A stretch of DNA of 64,000 nt from Acidobacteriota bacterium. Lineage in GTDB: Bacteria; Acidobacteriota; Terriglobia; Bryobacterales; Bryobacteraceae. The stretch is from the NCBI GenBank assembly GCA_025353165.1, contig JANXRE010000136.1, forward strand, positions 98,872 through 162,871, in the 5' to 3' direction. The stretch's first letter is position 1, and every line of letters starts with the position of its first letter. Shown piece after piece: positions 17,939 through 26,455 of this stretch. The notes under the pieces are model-generated. The model worked only from the letters and a program-made list of their open reading frames with translations, did not search any database and was not told the DNA's origin. Both the position numbers and the translations under genes were made by a program.

Positions 17939-18409
17939 TTACTCTCGCTGGTGGCGTGCGATGGCGGCGCGCACCTCAGCCTCGGTCTCGCGCTTGCGCT
18001 CGGACTCCCGCTTGTCGTGCAGTTTCTTGCCTTTACCGACCGCCAATTCGCATTTCACGAGGCCGTCTTTCAAGTAGATCTTCGTCGGGATGACGGTCAG
18101 CCCTTTCTCCTGTGTTTTCTTCGCCAGCTTGTCGATTTCGGCGCGGTGCAGCAGCAGCTTGCGGCGGCGCACCGGCTCGTGATTCTGCCGGTTGCCGTGC
18201 GAATACTGGCTGAAATGGGCGTTCACCAGCCACGCCTCGTTGTTCAACACCTCGGCGTAGGCTTCCTTCAGCTGTATCTTTGCCTCCCGGGCGGCCTTCA
18301 CCTCGGTGCCGGTCAACACGATGCCCGCCTCGACCCGGTCGGAGAGGTGGTAATTGTGCCCCGCCTGCCGGTTGTCGCTGAGGATCTTGACCTTGATGTC
18401 CGTCGGCAT
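17939..18409 (-). CDS. smpB: SsrA-binding protein
   Basis: 156 residues. Binds tmRNA and delivers it to stalled ribosomes in trans-translation. Family blocks are clear: [59 protein letters not shown] and the basic tail [16 protein letters not shown]. First gene of the smpB-pepA pair. The tmRNA gene itself is not in the window. Confidence 0.97.
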   Translation of the reverse strand: MPTDIKVKILSDNRQAGHNYHLSDRVEAGIVLTGTEVKAAREAKIQLKEAYAEVLNNEAWLVNAHFSQYSHGNRQNHEPVRRRKLLLHRAEIDKLAKKTQEKGLTVIPTKIYLKDGLVKCELAVGKGKKLHDKRESERKRETEAEVRAAIARHQRE

Positions 18410-18528
18410 TTTGTCCTACACGCTTCCAAGCCAGGGAACGTCACTTGTTATGTGGTGTCCCGAACTTCGAGGGTCCACCGTGTGGCGGGCAACACCAGTG
18501 TAGCACGCCATGTTCGGAACTTAAATCG

Positions 18529-20868
18529 ATGCGCAGCAATCATTTACGTACTTTCCTGGCGTCTCTCCTGACCCTCTTTCTCATTGCTCCGCCCATCCAG
18601 GCGAAGGACAAGAAAGCGGAGAAGTCTTACAAGGCCGGCCTGGAGGCTGAGGCTCGGAAAAGCTGGGACGAGGCGCTGGAACTGTACGAGAGAGCCGCCG
18701 CGACCGATCCCGTGGACGCCCGCTTCATGATGGGAGTCCAGCGCAGCCGCTTCCAGGCGGGGGCGGTACACGTCGACGGGGGCAGGAAACTCCGCAAGGA
18801 GGGACAGCTCGATGCCGCGCTGGCTGAGTTTCAAAACGCCATCGCTAAGGACCCCTCCTCCGCGATCGCGTTGCAGGAGTGGAAGCGCACGGCGGAGATG
18901 CTGGAGCGGGAAAAGAAGACCGGCAAGGTGGACGATCCGGACCGCGGGCTGACACCCGCCGAGAAGTCGCAGAAAGAAGGGCAGCAGCGTCTGGATTCGA
19001 TGCTTCCGCCGCCCGAGCTGAAGCCCATCACCCGGGTGATCTCCAACCTGAAGATGAACAATCAGCCGCCAAAGGTGTTGTTCGACACGGTAGGCAAGCT
19101 GGCGGGGATCAACGTCGTGTTCGACCCGGCGTACCAAAGCCAGGGCAAGATGTTCAACATCGACCTCAATAATTCGTCTCTGGAGCAGGCGCTCGATTAC
19201 CTGGGTGTGCTCACCAAGACGTTCTGGAAGCCGATCTCGGGGAATACCATCTTTGTGACGGAAGACAACGTCACGAAACGGCGGGATTACGAAGATAACG
19301 TCGTCAAGGTGTTTTATATCAAGAACGCGACCAGCGTTCAGGAATTCCAGGAAATCGCGACCGCGGTCCGCAGCCTGGTCGAAATCCGCCGGGTGTTTAC
19401 CTACAACGCGCAGAAGGCCGTTGTCATGCGCGGCACGGTGGACCAGATCGCGCTGGCTGAGAAGGTGATCAACGATCTGGACAAGCCCAAGGGCGAGGTG
19501 GTGGTGGAAATCATTGTCATGGAAGCGAACAGTTCCCGAACGAAGGACCTGGCCGCGGCGATCATGTCCGGCGGGTCTCCGGGACTCAACCTGCCGCTCC
19601 AGTTTACGCCGCGGAATCCGGTCCTGTCCGGCACCCCGCCACCGGCAACCACCGGGGGAGGCACTACGACACCGGCCGCTACCACGAGTACGGCGGTTTC
19701 CCTGCAACAGCTGGGGCATGTTTCCACCAACGACTTCTCCACCACGCTGCCGGGCGCTCTGTTGAAACTTCTTGTATCCGACACGCGGTCGAAAGTGTTG
19801 CAGCACCCGTCGGTGCGCGCGTCCGACGGGCAAAAAGTCACGCTGAGGATCGGCGATAAGATCCCTTACGCGACCGGCAGCTTCCAGCCCGGCTTCGGCG
19901 GGGTCGGCGCGGGCATCAGCCCGCTGGTGAGCACGCAGTTCAGCTTCGCCGAGGTGGGAGTCAACGTGGACATCACGCCCCAGATCCATGGAACCGACGA
20001 AGTGACCTTGAAGATGGCGGTCGAGGTTTCGCAGGTCCGATCCAACGTGGAGATCGGCGGTGTCAGCCAGCCGATTATCGGGCAGCGGAAGACCGAGACG
20101 GAACTCCGGATGCGCGAGGGGGAAGTGAACATACTAGGCGGGCTGTCGCAGAATCAGTACACAAAGAGCTTATCGGGAATTCCCGGACTCGTGGATGTGC
20201 CGGTGCTCGGCGCGCTGATGGGGAGCCAGCATACCAGCCGGGAAATTGGGGAACTGCTAATCGCGGTGATTCCGCACATCGTGCGCACCCCCGGTTACAC
20301 GGCGGAGAACCTGAAGGGCGTGTTCGCGGGGACCGATCAGGTGCCGCACGTCAGCTATGCGCCAAAACCCGAGACCGACATCGTCCCGCCGCCGGCGGAG
20401 AAGGTCGTGCCGGCTAATCCGGCGCCGGCGGCCGCTCCCGCGGCGCAGACGCTGCCCCGGCTCTCATTCATTCCGCCCGCCACCCAAAGCGGTGTCGGGA
20501 ATAAGATCGCGCTCACGCTCCAGGTCGATAGCGTCACCGATCTCTCGTCGCTGGCGCCGATCCGGATCAAGTTCGATCCGAGAGTGCTTCGCCTGGACGA
20601 CATCGTTCCGGGGAGCTTCCTGGCCAGCGACGGCCAGCAGGCGACGGTGGCCAAGGACATACGCAACGATACCGGAGAAGCAACCCTCAGTGTCTCCCGG
20701 GTCGCCGGCACGCAGGGCGTCAACGGGTCTGGACCGCTGGCGACCTTTTCCTTCTCGGCAATCTCGAAAGGCAACGGGGCAGTGATGCTGACGGAATTCG
20801 GATTGAAGAACTCGCAGAATAGTCCGATCACCATCGCGCCGCCCCAGGTCGCCGTCACTATTCAGTAA
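18529..20868 (+). CDS. Secretin (type II/IV pilus-like) with C-terminal cohesin-like domain
   Basis: 779 residues from the ATG at 18529, where a signal peptide begins (FLASLLTLFLIAPPIQA). Tetratricopeptide-like repeats occupy about 25-150. Secretin N-domains follow at about 165-330 (NNQPPKVLFDTVGKLAGINV, VVKVFYIKNATSVQEFQEIA). The GspD/PilQ secretin core is at about 425-600, with VGVNVDITPQIHGTDEVTLK and VPVLGALMG. After a proline/alanine linker the last 130 residues form a cohesin-type beta sandwich (NKIALTLQVD...IRIKFDPRVLRLDDIVPG...ATFSFSAISKG). It should form an outer-membrane channel. Two pseudopilin genes follow at once. Confidence 0.9.
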   Translation: MRSNHLRTFLASLLTLFLIAPPIQAKDKKAEKSYKAGLEAEARKSWDEALELYERAAATDPVDARFMMGVQRSRFQAGAVHVDGGRKLRKEGQLDAALAEFQNAIAKDPSSAIALQEWKRTAEMLEREKKTGKVDDPDRGLTPAEKSQKEGQQRLDSMLPPPELKPITRVISNLKMNNQPPKVLFDTVGKLAGINVVFDPAYQSQGKMFNIDLNNSSLEQALDYLGVLTKTFWKPISGNTIFVTEDNVTKRRDYEDNVVKVFYIKNATSVQEFQEIATAVRSLVEIRRVFTYNAQKAVVMRGTVDQIALAEKVINDLDKPKGEVVVEIIVMEANSSRTKDLAAAIMSGGSPGLNLPLQFTPRNPVLSGTPPPATTGGGTTTPAATTSTAVSLQQLGHVSTNDFSTTLPGALLKLLVSDTRSKVLQHPSVRASDGQKVTLRIGDKIPYATGSFQPGFGGVGAGISPLVSTQFSFAEVGVNVDITPQIHGTDEVTLKMAVEVSQVRSNVEIGGVSQPIIGQRKTETELRMREGEVNILGGLSQNQYTKSLSGIPGLVDVPVLGALMGSQHTSREIGELLIAVIPHIVRTPGYTAENLKGVFAGTDQVPHVSYAPKPETDIVPPPAEKVVPANPAPAAAPAAQTLPRLSFIPPATQSGVGNKIALTLQVDSVTDLSSLAPIRIKFDPRVLRLDDIVPGSFLASDGQQATVAKDIRNDTGEATLSVSRVAGTQGVNGSGPLATFSFSAISKGNGAVMLTEFGLKNSQNSPITIAPPQVAVTIQ

Positions 20869-20870
20869 TT

Positions 20871-21335
20871 ATGAAAAGGCGATCGGAACGCGGATTCACC
20901 CTGGTTGAAATGGTCGTGGCGTTCACGATCCTCGCGCTGCTGTGCACGATGGCGGTCCCGCTGGCCCGCTACAAAGTGAAGCGCGACAAGGAGCGCGACC
21001 TGCGCTGGGCGCTGCACGAGGTGCGAAACGCGATCGATAAGTACAAGGACGATGCCGACGCGGGGAAACTCGCGCCGGGCAAGATCGAAAGTTACAACTA
21101 CCCCGAGAGCCTGGAGCAACTGGTCGAAGGCGTGAAGGCCGCGGGGAAGGTCGACGTGAAGCTGAAATACTTGCGCCGCGTTCCCAAGGATCCCATGACC
21201 AACTCCACGGACTGGGGTAAACGGAGCATGCAGGACGATCCGAAATCGACGAGTTATGGCGGGCAAAATGTCTTCGACGTTTTTTCGAAGAGCACCAACA
21301 CAGGAAGCGATGGCACGCCCTACACGGAGTGGTAA
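20871..21335 (+). CDS. GspG-like pseudopilin 1
   Basis: 154 residues with a class III prepilin leader: basic MKRRSERG, cleavage before FTLVE (Glu at mature position 5), then a 20-residue hydrophobic helix (MVVAFTILALLCTMAVPL). The C-terminus VFDVFSKS...GTPYTEW is the GspG type. It begins 2 nt after the secretin stop. It should be processed by a prepilin peptidase (not in the window) and form the periplasmic pseudopilus. Confidence 0.88.
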   Translation: MKRRSERGFTLVEMVVAFTILALLCTMAVPLARYKVKRDKERDLRWALHEVRNAIDKYKDDADAGKLAPGKIESYNYPESLEQLVEGVKAAGKVDVKLKYLRRVPKDPMTNSTDWGKRSMQDDPKSTSYGGQNVFDVFSKSTNTGSDGTPYTEW

Positions 21336-21714
21336 TCGCGGATTCACGCTGATCGAGCTGATGATCGTCATGGCGATCATGGGGATCATCATTTCGATGG
21401 CGGTCCCGATCTATCAGAAGTCGATCATCCGCTCGAAGGAGAGCGTGCTCAAGCAGAACCTGTTCACGCTGCGCCAAGTGATCGACGAGTACACCTACGA
21501 CAAGCAGAAAGCACCGCAATCGCTGCAGGATATCGTCCAGCAGGGCTATCTGCGGGGGATCCCGGTGGATCCGATGACCGGAACGGACAGTTCGTGGCGG
21601 ATCATCATGGAAGACGCGATGAACTCCACCAGCCAGAACGAGCCGGGAATATTCGACGTGCGCAGCGGGTCCGAGTCCAAGAGCCTGGAAGGCACTCCGT
21701 ACTCCGACTGGTAG
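21310..21714 (+). CDS. GspG-like pseudopilin 2
   Basis: 134 residues. Prepilin leader MARPTRSGNRG, cleavage before FTLIE, then MIVMAIMGIIISMAVPIY. The C-terminus IFDVRSGS...GTPYSDW parallels pseudopilin 1, so the two look like paralogues. The ATG at 21310 has AGGAAG 2-8 nt upstream. It overlaps the end of pseudopilin 1 by 26 nt in another frame, which implies coupled translation. No assembly ATPase or inner-membrane platform gene follows. Confidence 0.88.
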   Translation: MARPTRSGNRGFTLIELMIVMAIMGIIISMAVPIYQKSIIRSKESVLKQNLFTLRQVIDEYTYDKQKAPQSLQDIVQQGYLRGIPVDPMTGTDSSWRIIMEDAMNSTSQNEPGIFDVRSGSESKSLEGTPYSDW

Positions 21715-21750
21715 CGTGGCACACGCACTCGTGCGCAGTGCCGCAAGCTT
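21715..21750. repeat. Worn copy of the dispersed palindromic repeat (copy B)
   Basis: Directly behind pseudopilin 2, GTGGCACACGCACTCGTGCG matches the first hairpin of the family with one change. The second hairpin is no longer recognisable. Confidence 0.5.
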
Positions 21751-21853
21751 TTCCCACAGGCGGCGACTCTGCATGGGCGGTCCTGGAACATCCCACACGA
21801 GTAATTTTCGGGACGCGCCGGTCCAGGGGCGAGCAGTGGCATAAGATGAGATT

Positions 21854-22135
21854 GTGCCGGAACTCAGCCGATTTTTCGGCATCGTAATTAGACTGTTCTC
21901 GGAACCCGGTTCGCCTCACCACGGGCCTCATTTCCATGCCTATTATCAGGACCAAGTGGCAGTCGTCGGGATCGACCCAGTGGATATGCTCGCCGGCGGG
22001 CTCCCTCAAAGGCAGCGGCGTCTCGTCGAAGTTCTCCGGTTTCTCCGGTTGACAGGTCGCGTTTGTTGTCGGCCTCGTCCAACGTGGGATCGCGTATTTA
22101 CACCAAGGCGCCGATCCTGTAGATCCAGGCGGTGA
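21854..22135 (+). CDS. DUF4160 family protein with aberrant C-terminus
   Basis: 93 codons from GTG. Residues 1-58 follow the DUF4160 pattern: MPELSRFFGIVIRLFSEPG, then HGPHFHAYYQDQVAVVGID and LAGGLPQRQRRLVE. After that the sequence turns into an Arg-rich run (RPRPTWDRVFTPRRRSCRSR) unlike the usual helix, so a frameshift near 22035 is likely. DUF4160 genes are commonly paired with a DUF2442 gene in toxin-antitoxin-like couples; no partner is visible in the following 270 nt. TAAGAT 6 nt before the GTG is a possible -10 box. Probably a degenerate remnant. Confidence 0.55.
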   Translation: MPELSRFFGIVIRLFSEPGSPHHGPHFHAYYQDQVAVVGIDPVDMLAGGLPQRQRRLVEVLRFLRLTGRVCCRPRPTWDRVFTPRRRSCRSRR

Positions 22136-22409
22136 TCGGATGCCAGCGTCCCCGCCTGATTAAATTAATCGGCATTTTCCAGAGCCGTGCTCTGGCCTCA
22201 CGAGCCCCATAATGGGAACACTATCAAGGATGCCCCATTAGAGACATCGGAACCGCAGTCTCGTTCCGGATAGCCGGTATGGTAGAACCGGAAAGAGTGA
22301 GCGAGACCATGCCAGCTTACTCTATAATTTCGGTCCACTTGGGCGTGAGACGGTTCCAGGTTGGCGCTCGTCCTGCCTCATTTAGCCGAGAGCTGGCGGA
22401 ACCTGTGAC

Positions 22410-24359
22410 TCATCGCGGACAGGAGAGGATCAGGGCCTCATTCCGCACGCGATCGCTGGTGGCGATCGGAATGGCATATCGCGCAGTGTCCGCTCCCGCC
22501 TCCACGCGATGCTTGTGTTCATGCCGCTGGCCGGATTGCGTCCATACGTGCGTGATCTCCAGCGCGGAAGAGCCCAGTGCCGCGCTGGTTGCGCTCAGCC
22601 GAATGTCGTCCAGGGCCAGGCCGCACAGGCGGTAGCGCACCCACACAGTCTTCGTGCCGGGCGGCAACGATGGGACCGCGCGATCCACTTCGGGCCAGCG
22701 CAGCAGACGATCGATGCGGTCGCCGTCGCGCCACTTCACCGTGGGCCGGTAGGTCCACAAAGGCATGAACGGACCGTCTGGCGCGACGGACCACTCGATG
22801 ACGGCCGACGGATCGGGGCACGGCGGAAATGGGTGCGAGGCGGTGCGGACCTCCGCGGTGAGCTTGTCCGGCGCCAGGCCGTCGCGAATGTCGAGGAAGC
22901 GGCCTCCGGCGGTGAAACCGTTGCGGGCCTGAAGCTCGAACAGCAGCGTGGCCGCGCCGTTCGCTTTTGGACGCACGAAGCTCTGGCCGCTTTCTTCGAT
23001 GTATTCGGCGTTTGAAAGTTTTGCCGCGCGCGGGGCCGTCAGCGGATGCCGCTCCTCCTTTGGCCCGGCCGAGTAGAGGAGGTTGTTGTCGCCCGTTTGC
23101 AGGTCGGGCAACGTTCGGGGGTTTAGTTGAAAGCGAGTGGTGACGCGCAGACGCGCGATTGCGCCGCCGTTGCGGGTGAGGCGGAGAAGGTAGCCATAGG
23201 TTCCACTCACCGCCGTGCGACGGCCGTGCTCCGAACGGGTGAGGGTGGCCGCTTCGGTTTTCCATGCGCCGGAATAGGGGCCGGCGGCGCGGCCGGCTTC
23301 GCTCCACGTGCGGCCGTTATCGACTGACGTGGCGGCGGTCAGACTCTGGCCTTTCGCCAGTTGCAGGCGCATTTCGGCTGAGGCATCGATGATCACGTAT
23401 GGACTGGGCATGTCGATTACGATCTCCGCGGGTGCGCCGGCGAGGTCCGGCTCGTACTCAATCCGGCCCGTGGCCCATAGCCGCGCGTCCTTCTGACTGC
23501 GCGGTCCATCTGCGGTGCGGATGCCGTATTGCGCGATTTCTTGCGGGAATTCGCTCCACGTCTTTCCGTCGAACTTGTACGGCAAGTAATAGAGCTCTGG
23601 TTCCTCCGGCTGGTAATACCGGATGATGCGCTCGCCAGGACGCAGCACGTAATCCATGGCATGTCCCAGCGAATAGCGGCGCCCGGAGTACAGACGGTTG
23701 TCCGAGGCCGTGGTGAACAACTCGGCGAGGTCGCCGATGGCCGCTTCGCCCACGTCGGCCGGATACCATGGCGGATCGACCAGCGCCGCGTTCACCTCGC
23801 GCGGCGATTTCAGACGGCTGGTGAGGACGGTGGCGTTCCGCTCGATGTCGCGCACCGACGCCACGACCGATTGCCGGGGCGGGCCGTCGCCGAGCGTGGT
23901 GTAGCCCATCATGTCGGAATCGTAGTAGTGGTAAGCGCCGTCGTAGAACACTTCGGCGACGGTATGGCCGGTGAGAAACCAGACGCGCGAATCCTCGAAG
24001 CCCGCGGCGTCGAACATTGCTTCCAGCAGCGGCGCGATGTGATAGCAGAGGCCGAAGCCGTAACTGTTGAGGAGCTTCAACGCATCGAGCACTTCGCCTT
24101 TAGGCTCCTCATAGGTCCAGCCCGCGATGTGATACCAATAGCCCGGGCGAACGAACCGGCCGTCGGTGAGAAAGAAGCGCCAGATCGCTTCGGCCTTCTC
24201 GCCCGGCGTTCGAGCGTTGGCGCAGATGGTGCGCGCGAAGCTTCGCACGTCGGTGGGATCGGGTTGACCTTCCTTCAATACCCGGGGCGAGTAAACTTGC
24301 GCCGGCAGCGGCGGGGTCAGCGCGAGTAAGAGCGCCAGCTTAGCGATCGATGAGGGCAT
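22410..24359 (-). CDS. Secreted transglutaminase-like protein
   Basis: 649 residues with a signal peptide (SSIAKLALLLALTPPLPAQ). A transglutaminase-like core lies at about residues 30-180. The probable triad is Cys about 104 in YGFGLCYHIAPLL, His about 131 in LTGHTVAEVFYDG and Asp about 146 in AYHYYDSDMMGY. The remaining 450 residues are beta-rich with several jelly-roll-like stretches and no family I can name. The 5' end overlaps the preceding esterase gene by 20 nt. The two are co-transcribed. It may be a peptidase-like hydrolase of cell-wall or exogenous polymers; the substrate is unknown. Confidence 0.65.
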   Translation of the reverse strand: MPSSIAKLALLLALTPPLPAQVYSPRVLKEGQPDPTDVRSFARTICANARTPGEKAEAIWRFFLTDGRFVRPGYWYHIAGWTYEEPKGEVLDALKLLNSYGFGLCYHIAPLLEAMFDAAGFEDSRVWFLTGHTVAEVFYDGAYHYYDSDMMGYTTLGDGPPRQSVVASVRDIERNATVLTSRLKSPREVNAALVDPPWYPADVGEAAIGDLAELFTTASDNRLYSGRRYSLGHAMDYVLRPGERIIRYYQPEEPELYYLPYKFDGKTWSEFPQEIAQYGIRTADGPRSQKDARLWATGRIEYEPDLAGAPAEIVIDMPSPYVIIDASAEMRLQLAKGQSLTAATSVDNGRTWSEAGRAAGPYSGAWKTEAATLTRSEHGRRTAVSGTYGYLLRLTRNGGAIARLRVTTRFQLNPRTLPDLQTGDNNLLYSAGPKEERHPLTAPRAAKLSNAEYIEESGQSFVRPKANGAATLLFELQARNGFTAGGRFLDIRDGLAPDKLTAEVRTASHPFPPCPDPSAVIEWSVAPDGPFMPLWTYRPTVKWRDGDRIDRLLRWPEVDRAVPSLPPGTKTVWVRYRLCGLALDDIRLSATSAALGSSALEITHVWTQSGQRHEHKHRVEAGADTARYAIPIATSDRVRNEALILSCPR

Positions 24360-26409
24360 GATAGTATTCAGCTCCGCGGGGGTGCGCCAGTTCGGAGTGA
24401 GATACCGGGGTTCCGTTGGGCGTCACGGGATCCGAGATCCATACCTTGCGCGGCGCGATGGCGCGGGCGAGATCCGGCAGATCAAACTCGAGTAGCGCGC
24501 CGGGCACGATGTCTTCGAAGACCCTCCGCTGCATGGCCGTCGTGGCCACCGCGTGGTAAGAGACGATCATGTTTTCCAGCGAGACGAACTGCAAGCGCGG
24601 GTCGAACACGGCGGCGTACAGCAGCGGCACCGCGCCTCCGTTTCTGCCGATGCCGCCGATGCGGGCGGGATCGACCTCGGGTTGGGACGCCAGCAGATCG
24701 ACTCCCCGGACGATGTCGCGCGCGCGCATGGCGGGGAGCGTGCGGTTCATGAGGATGGCCGTCATGGCGTCTTCGTAGTCGCCGAAGTAGCGGTAGAACT
24801 CGGAGTCGTTCAGGTCGGGCGTGACGCGGGTCTCGCCCATACCGCGCAGGTCCACCGACAACACGACGACACCGGCGCGCGCGAGTTGCTCAGCCACCAT
24901 CGCAGGCGCCGACTTGCCGTTCCCGTCGGCGATAACGGCGGCCGGTTTTCGGGCCGCGCCCGAGGCGGGAACATACAGCAGGGCGGGGATGAGAATGCCC
25001 GGCTCGCTCTCGTACACCAGCTTGCGAATGCTGTAGCCGTCACGCGCAATCACGCCGTATGGAGTCACAGGGACGGGACCGGACGGGGGTTCGTATCCGC
25101 TGAGACGGCGGGCGGCGGCGCGCACTTGGTCGGCGCCGCCGGGTTGACGGCTACCGCGAAGGCGCTCGGCGCGCGCGCGGTTCAGCGTGAATACCGTTTC
25201 GCCGCCGAGCGAAGTGGCGATCTGGCCGGTGGCGGCGCAGTCGAGTGTTTCGGCCGATTCGGGCTGGATGGGAATCTCAGGCGCGGTGTCGGGTTTGCCG
25301 CGCAGTTGGCGGGACAGCCAGTCGTAGGCGGCCATGCGGCGCGGTTGGTTATAGCCGTGGCCGTCGTCGGCTTCGAACATGGCGATGTCCGCGCCTCGGC
25401 CTAACTTTTCGTAGACACCGTGCGCTTCCTGAAACGTCTCGCGCGCGCCGTCGATCGGGAAGAAGTCGCGGATGGCCGTGAGCATCAGATACGGCTTGGG
25501 GGAAGCCGCGTAGATGAAATCGGGATAGTCGAGGCCGTTGCCCAGCCAGCCGGGAAACACCTGCTCGGCGTCCTGCGGGCCGATGGTCTTTAGCATCCAG
25601 TGCCAGGAAGTGATGAAGCACGAGGGAGCGGCGGCTTTGAAGCGGTCATCCAGAGCGGCCAGGTACGCACTGTGGGTTCCGCCGCCGGAGTTGCCGGTGA
25701 CGGCCACGCGTGACGGGTCGACTTCCTTTCGCGAGAGAAGATAGTCGAGCGCGCGGATGCCGTCCCAGATGGTGTAACGCGCGATGTGTTGTCCGGTGAG
25801 CCAGGACTGGATGCCGTTGATGGTGTGCTCCGTGGTGGAGCTGCGCACAAACGAGCCGTTCAACTCGGGGCTGTAGAGCTGTATGCGTTCGCCCTGGCCG
25901 ACGGTGTCCCAGGTGAGCGCCACGTATCCGCGGCGCGCCAGGGTTGCCAGCATCTGCTGCCACGCGTCGTGCGCCTTGCCGCCGGTTTCGTGGCCGAGCG
26001 GGTACAACACGGCGGGCCAGGGCCCCTGGCCTGTCGCCGGCAGATAAAGATTGGCGGTGACGTAAAACTTCGGCTGGCTTTCGAAGACGACCTTTTCGAT
26101 GCGGTAGCCGTCGCGCTCCAGGGTGGCGACGGTGCGCGCGTTCAGCGGTGTGCGCTCGGGCAGGCCGCCGATGGCCTGCAGGATGCGCTCGCGCACGAAC
26201 TGGCGGCGGCGGGCGAGATCTTCCGGCGTGTGGATGGCGAGCGTCCGCTTGCGTTCCTGGACCAGCGATTCGCCCCTCCGCTGCATGTAGTCGGGCAGCA
26301 TGCGGCGGATATTTTCGTATTCGTCGAGGCCGTGCAGGAAGTCGAGGCCGTCCTGCGCGGCGGCACTGCCGGCGAGGGCGAGGAGCGTTAGCAGCAGGTG
26401 TCGCGGCAT
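24340..26409 (-). CDS. Secreted double alpha/beta-hydrolase (acetyl-xylan-esterase-like)
   Basis: 689 residues, signal peptide ending SAAAQ. The first half (about 40-400) is an alpha/beta hydrolase of the AXE1/CocE-like type, with nucleophile Ser in TGNSGGGTHSAYL (about residue 240), PAVLYPLGHETGGK upstream and a His in EADDGHGYNQPRR. The second half (about 430-689) repeats the fold (GYSIRKLVYESEPGILIPALL, VVLSVDLRGMGETR), but the elbow reads IGGIGRNGGAVPLL, with Asn where Ser is expected, so it is probably catalytically dead. Divergent from the GH42-like gene at 26456. Confidence 0.75.
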   Translation of the reverse strand: MPRHLLLTLLALAGSAAAQDGLDFLHGLDEYENIRRMLPDYMQRRGESLVQERKRTLAIHTPEDLARRRQFVRERILQAIGGLPERTPLNARTVATLERDGYRIEKVVFESQPKFYVTANLYLPATGQGPWPAVLYPLGHETGGKAHDAWQQMLATLARRGYVALTWDTVGQGERIQLYSPELNGSFVRSSTTEHTINGIQSWLTGQHIARYTIWDGIRALDYLLSRKEVDPSRVAVTGNSGGGTHSAYLAALDDRFKAAAPSCFITSWHWMLKTIGPQDAEQVFPGWLGNGLDYPDFIYAASPKPYLMLTAIRDFFPIDGARETFQEAHGVYEKLGRGADIAMFEADDGHGYNQPRRMAAYDWLSRQLRGKPDTAPEIPIQPESAETLDCAATGQIATSLGGETVFTLNRARAERLRGSRQPGGADQVRAAARRLSGYEPPSGPVPVTPYGVIARDGYSIRKLVYESEPGILIPALLYVPASGAARKPAAVIADGNGKSAPAMVAEQLARAGVVVLSVDLRGMGETRVTPDLNDSEFYRYFGDYEDAMTAILMNRTLPAMRARDIVRGVDLLASQPEVDPARIGGIGRNGGAVPLLYAAVFDPRLQFVSLENMIVSYHAVATTAMQRRVFEDIVPGALLEFDLPDLARAIAPRKVWISDPVTPNGTPVSHSELAHPRGAEYYHALIDR

Positions 26410-26440
26410 GGGGACAGCATATCGAAAATTCAGCTAGCGG

Positions 26441-26446
26441 TATAAT
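26441..26446 (+). promoter_or_regulatory. Consensus -10 box just before the GH42-like gene
   Basis: A perfect TATAAT ends 9 nt before the ATG at 26456, in the 40-nt gap between divergent genes. There is no Shine-Dalgarno and no clear -35. A transcript would start within a few nucleotides of the ATG. Confidence 0.55.
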
Positions 26447-26455
26447 CACGTGCTG

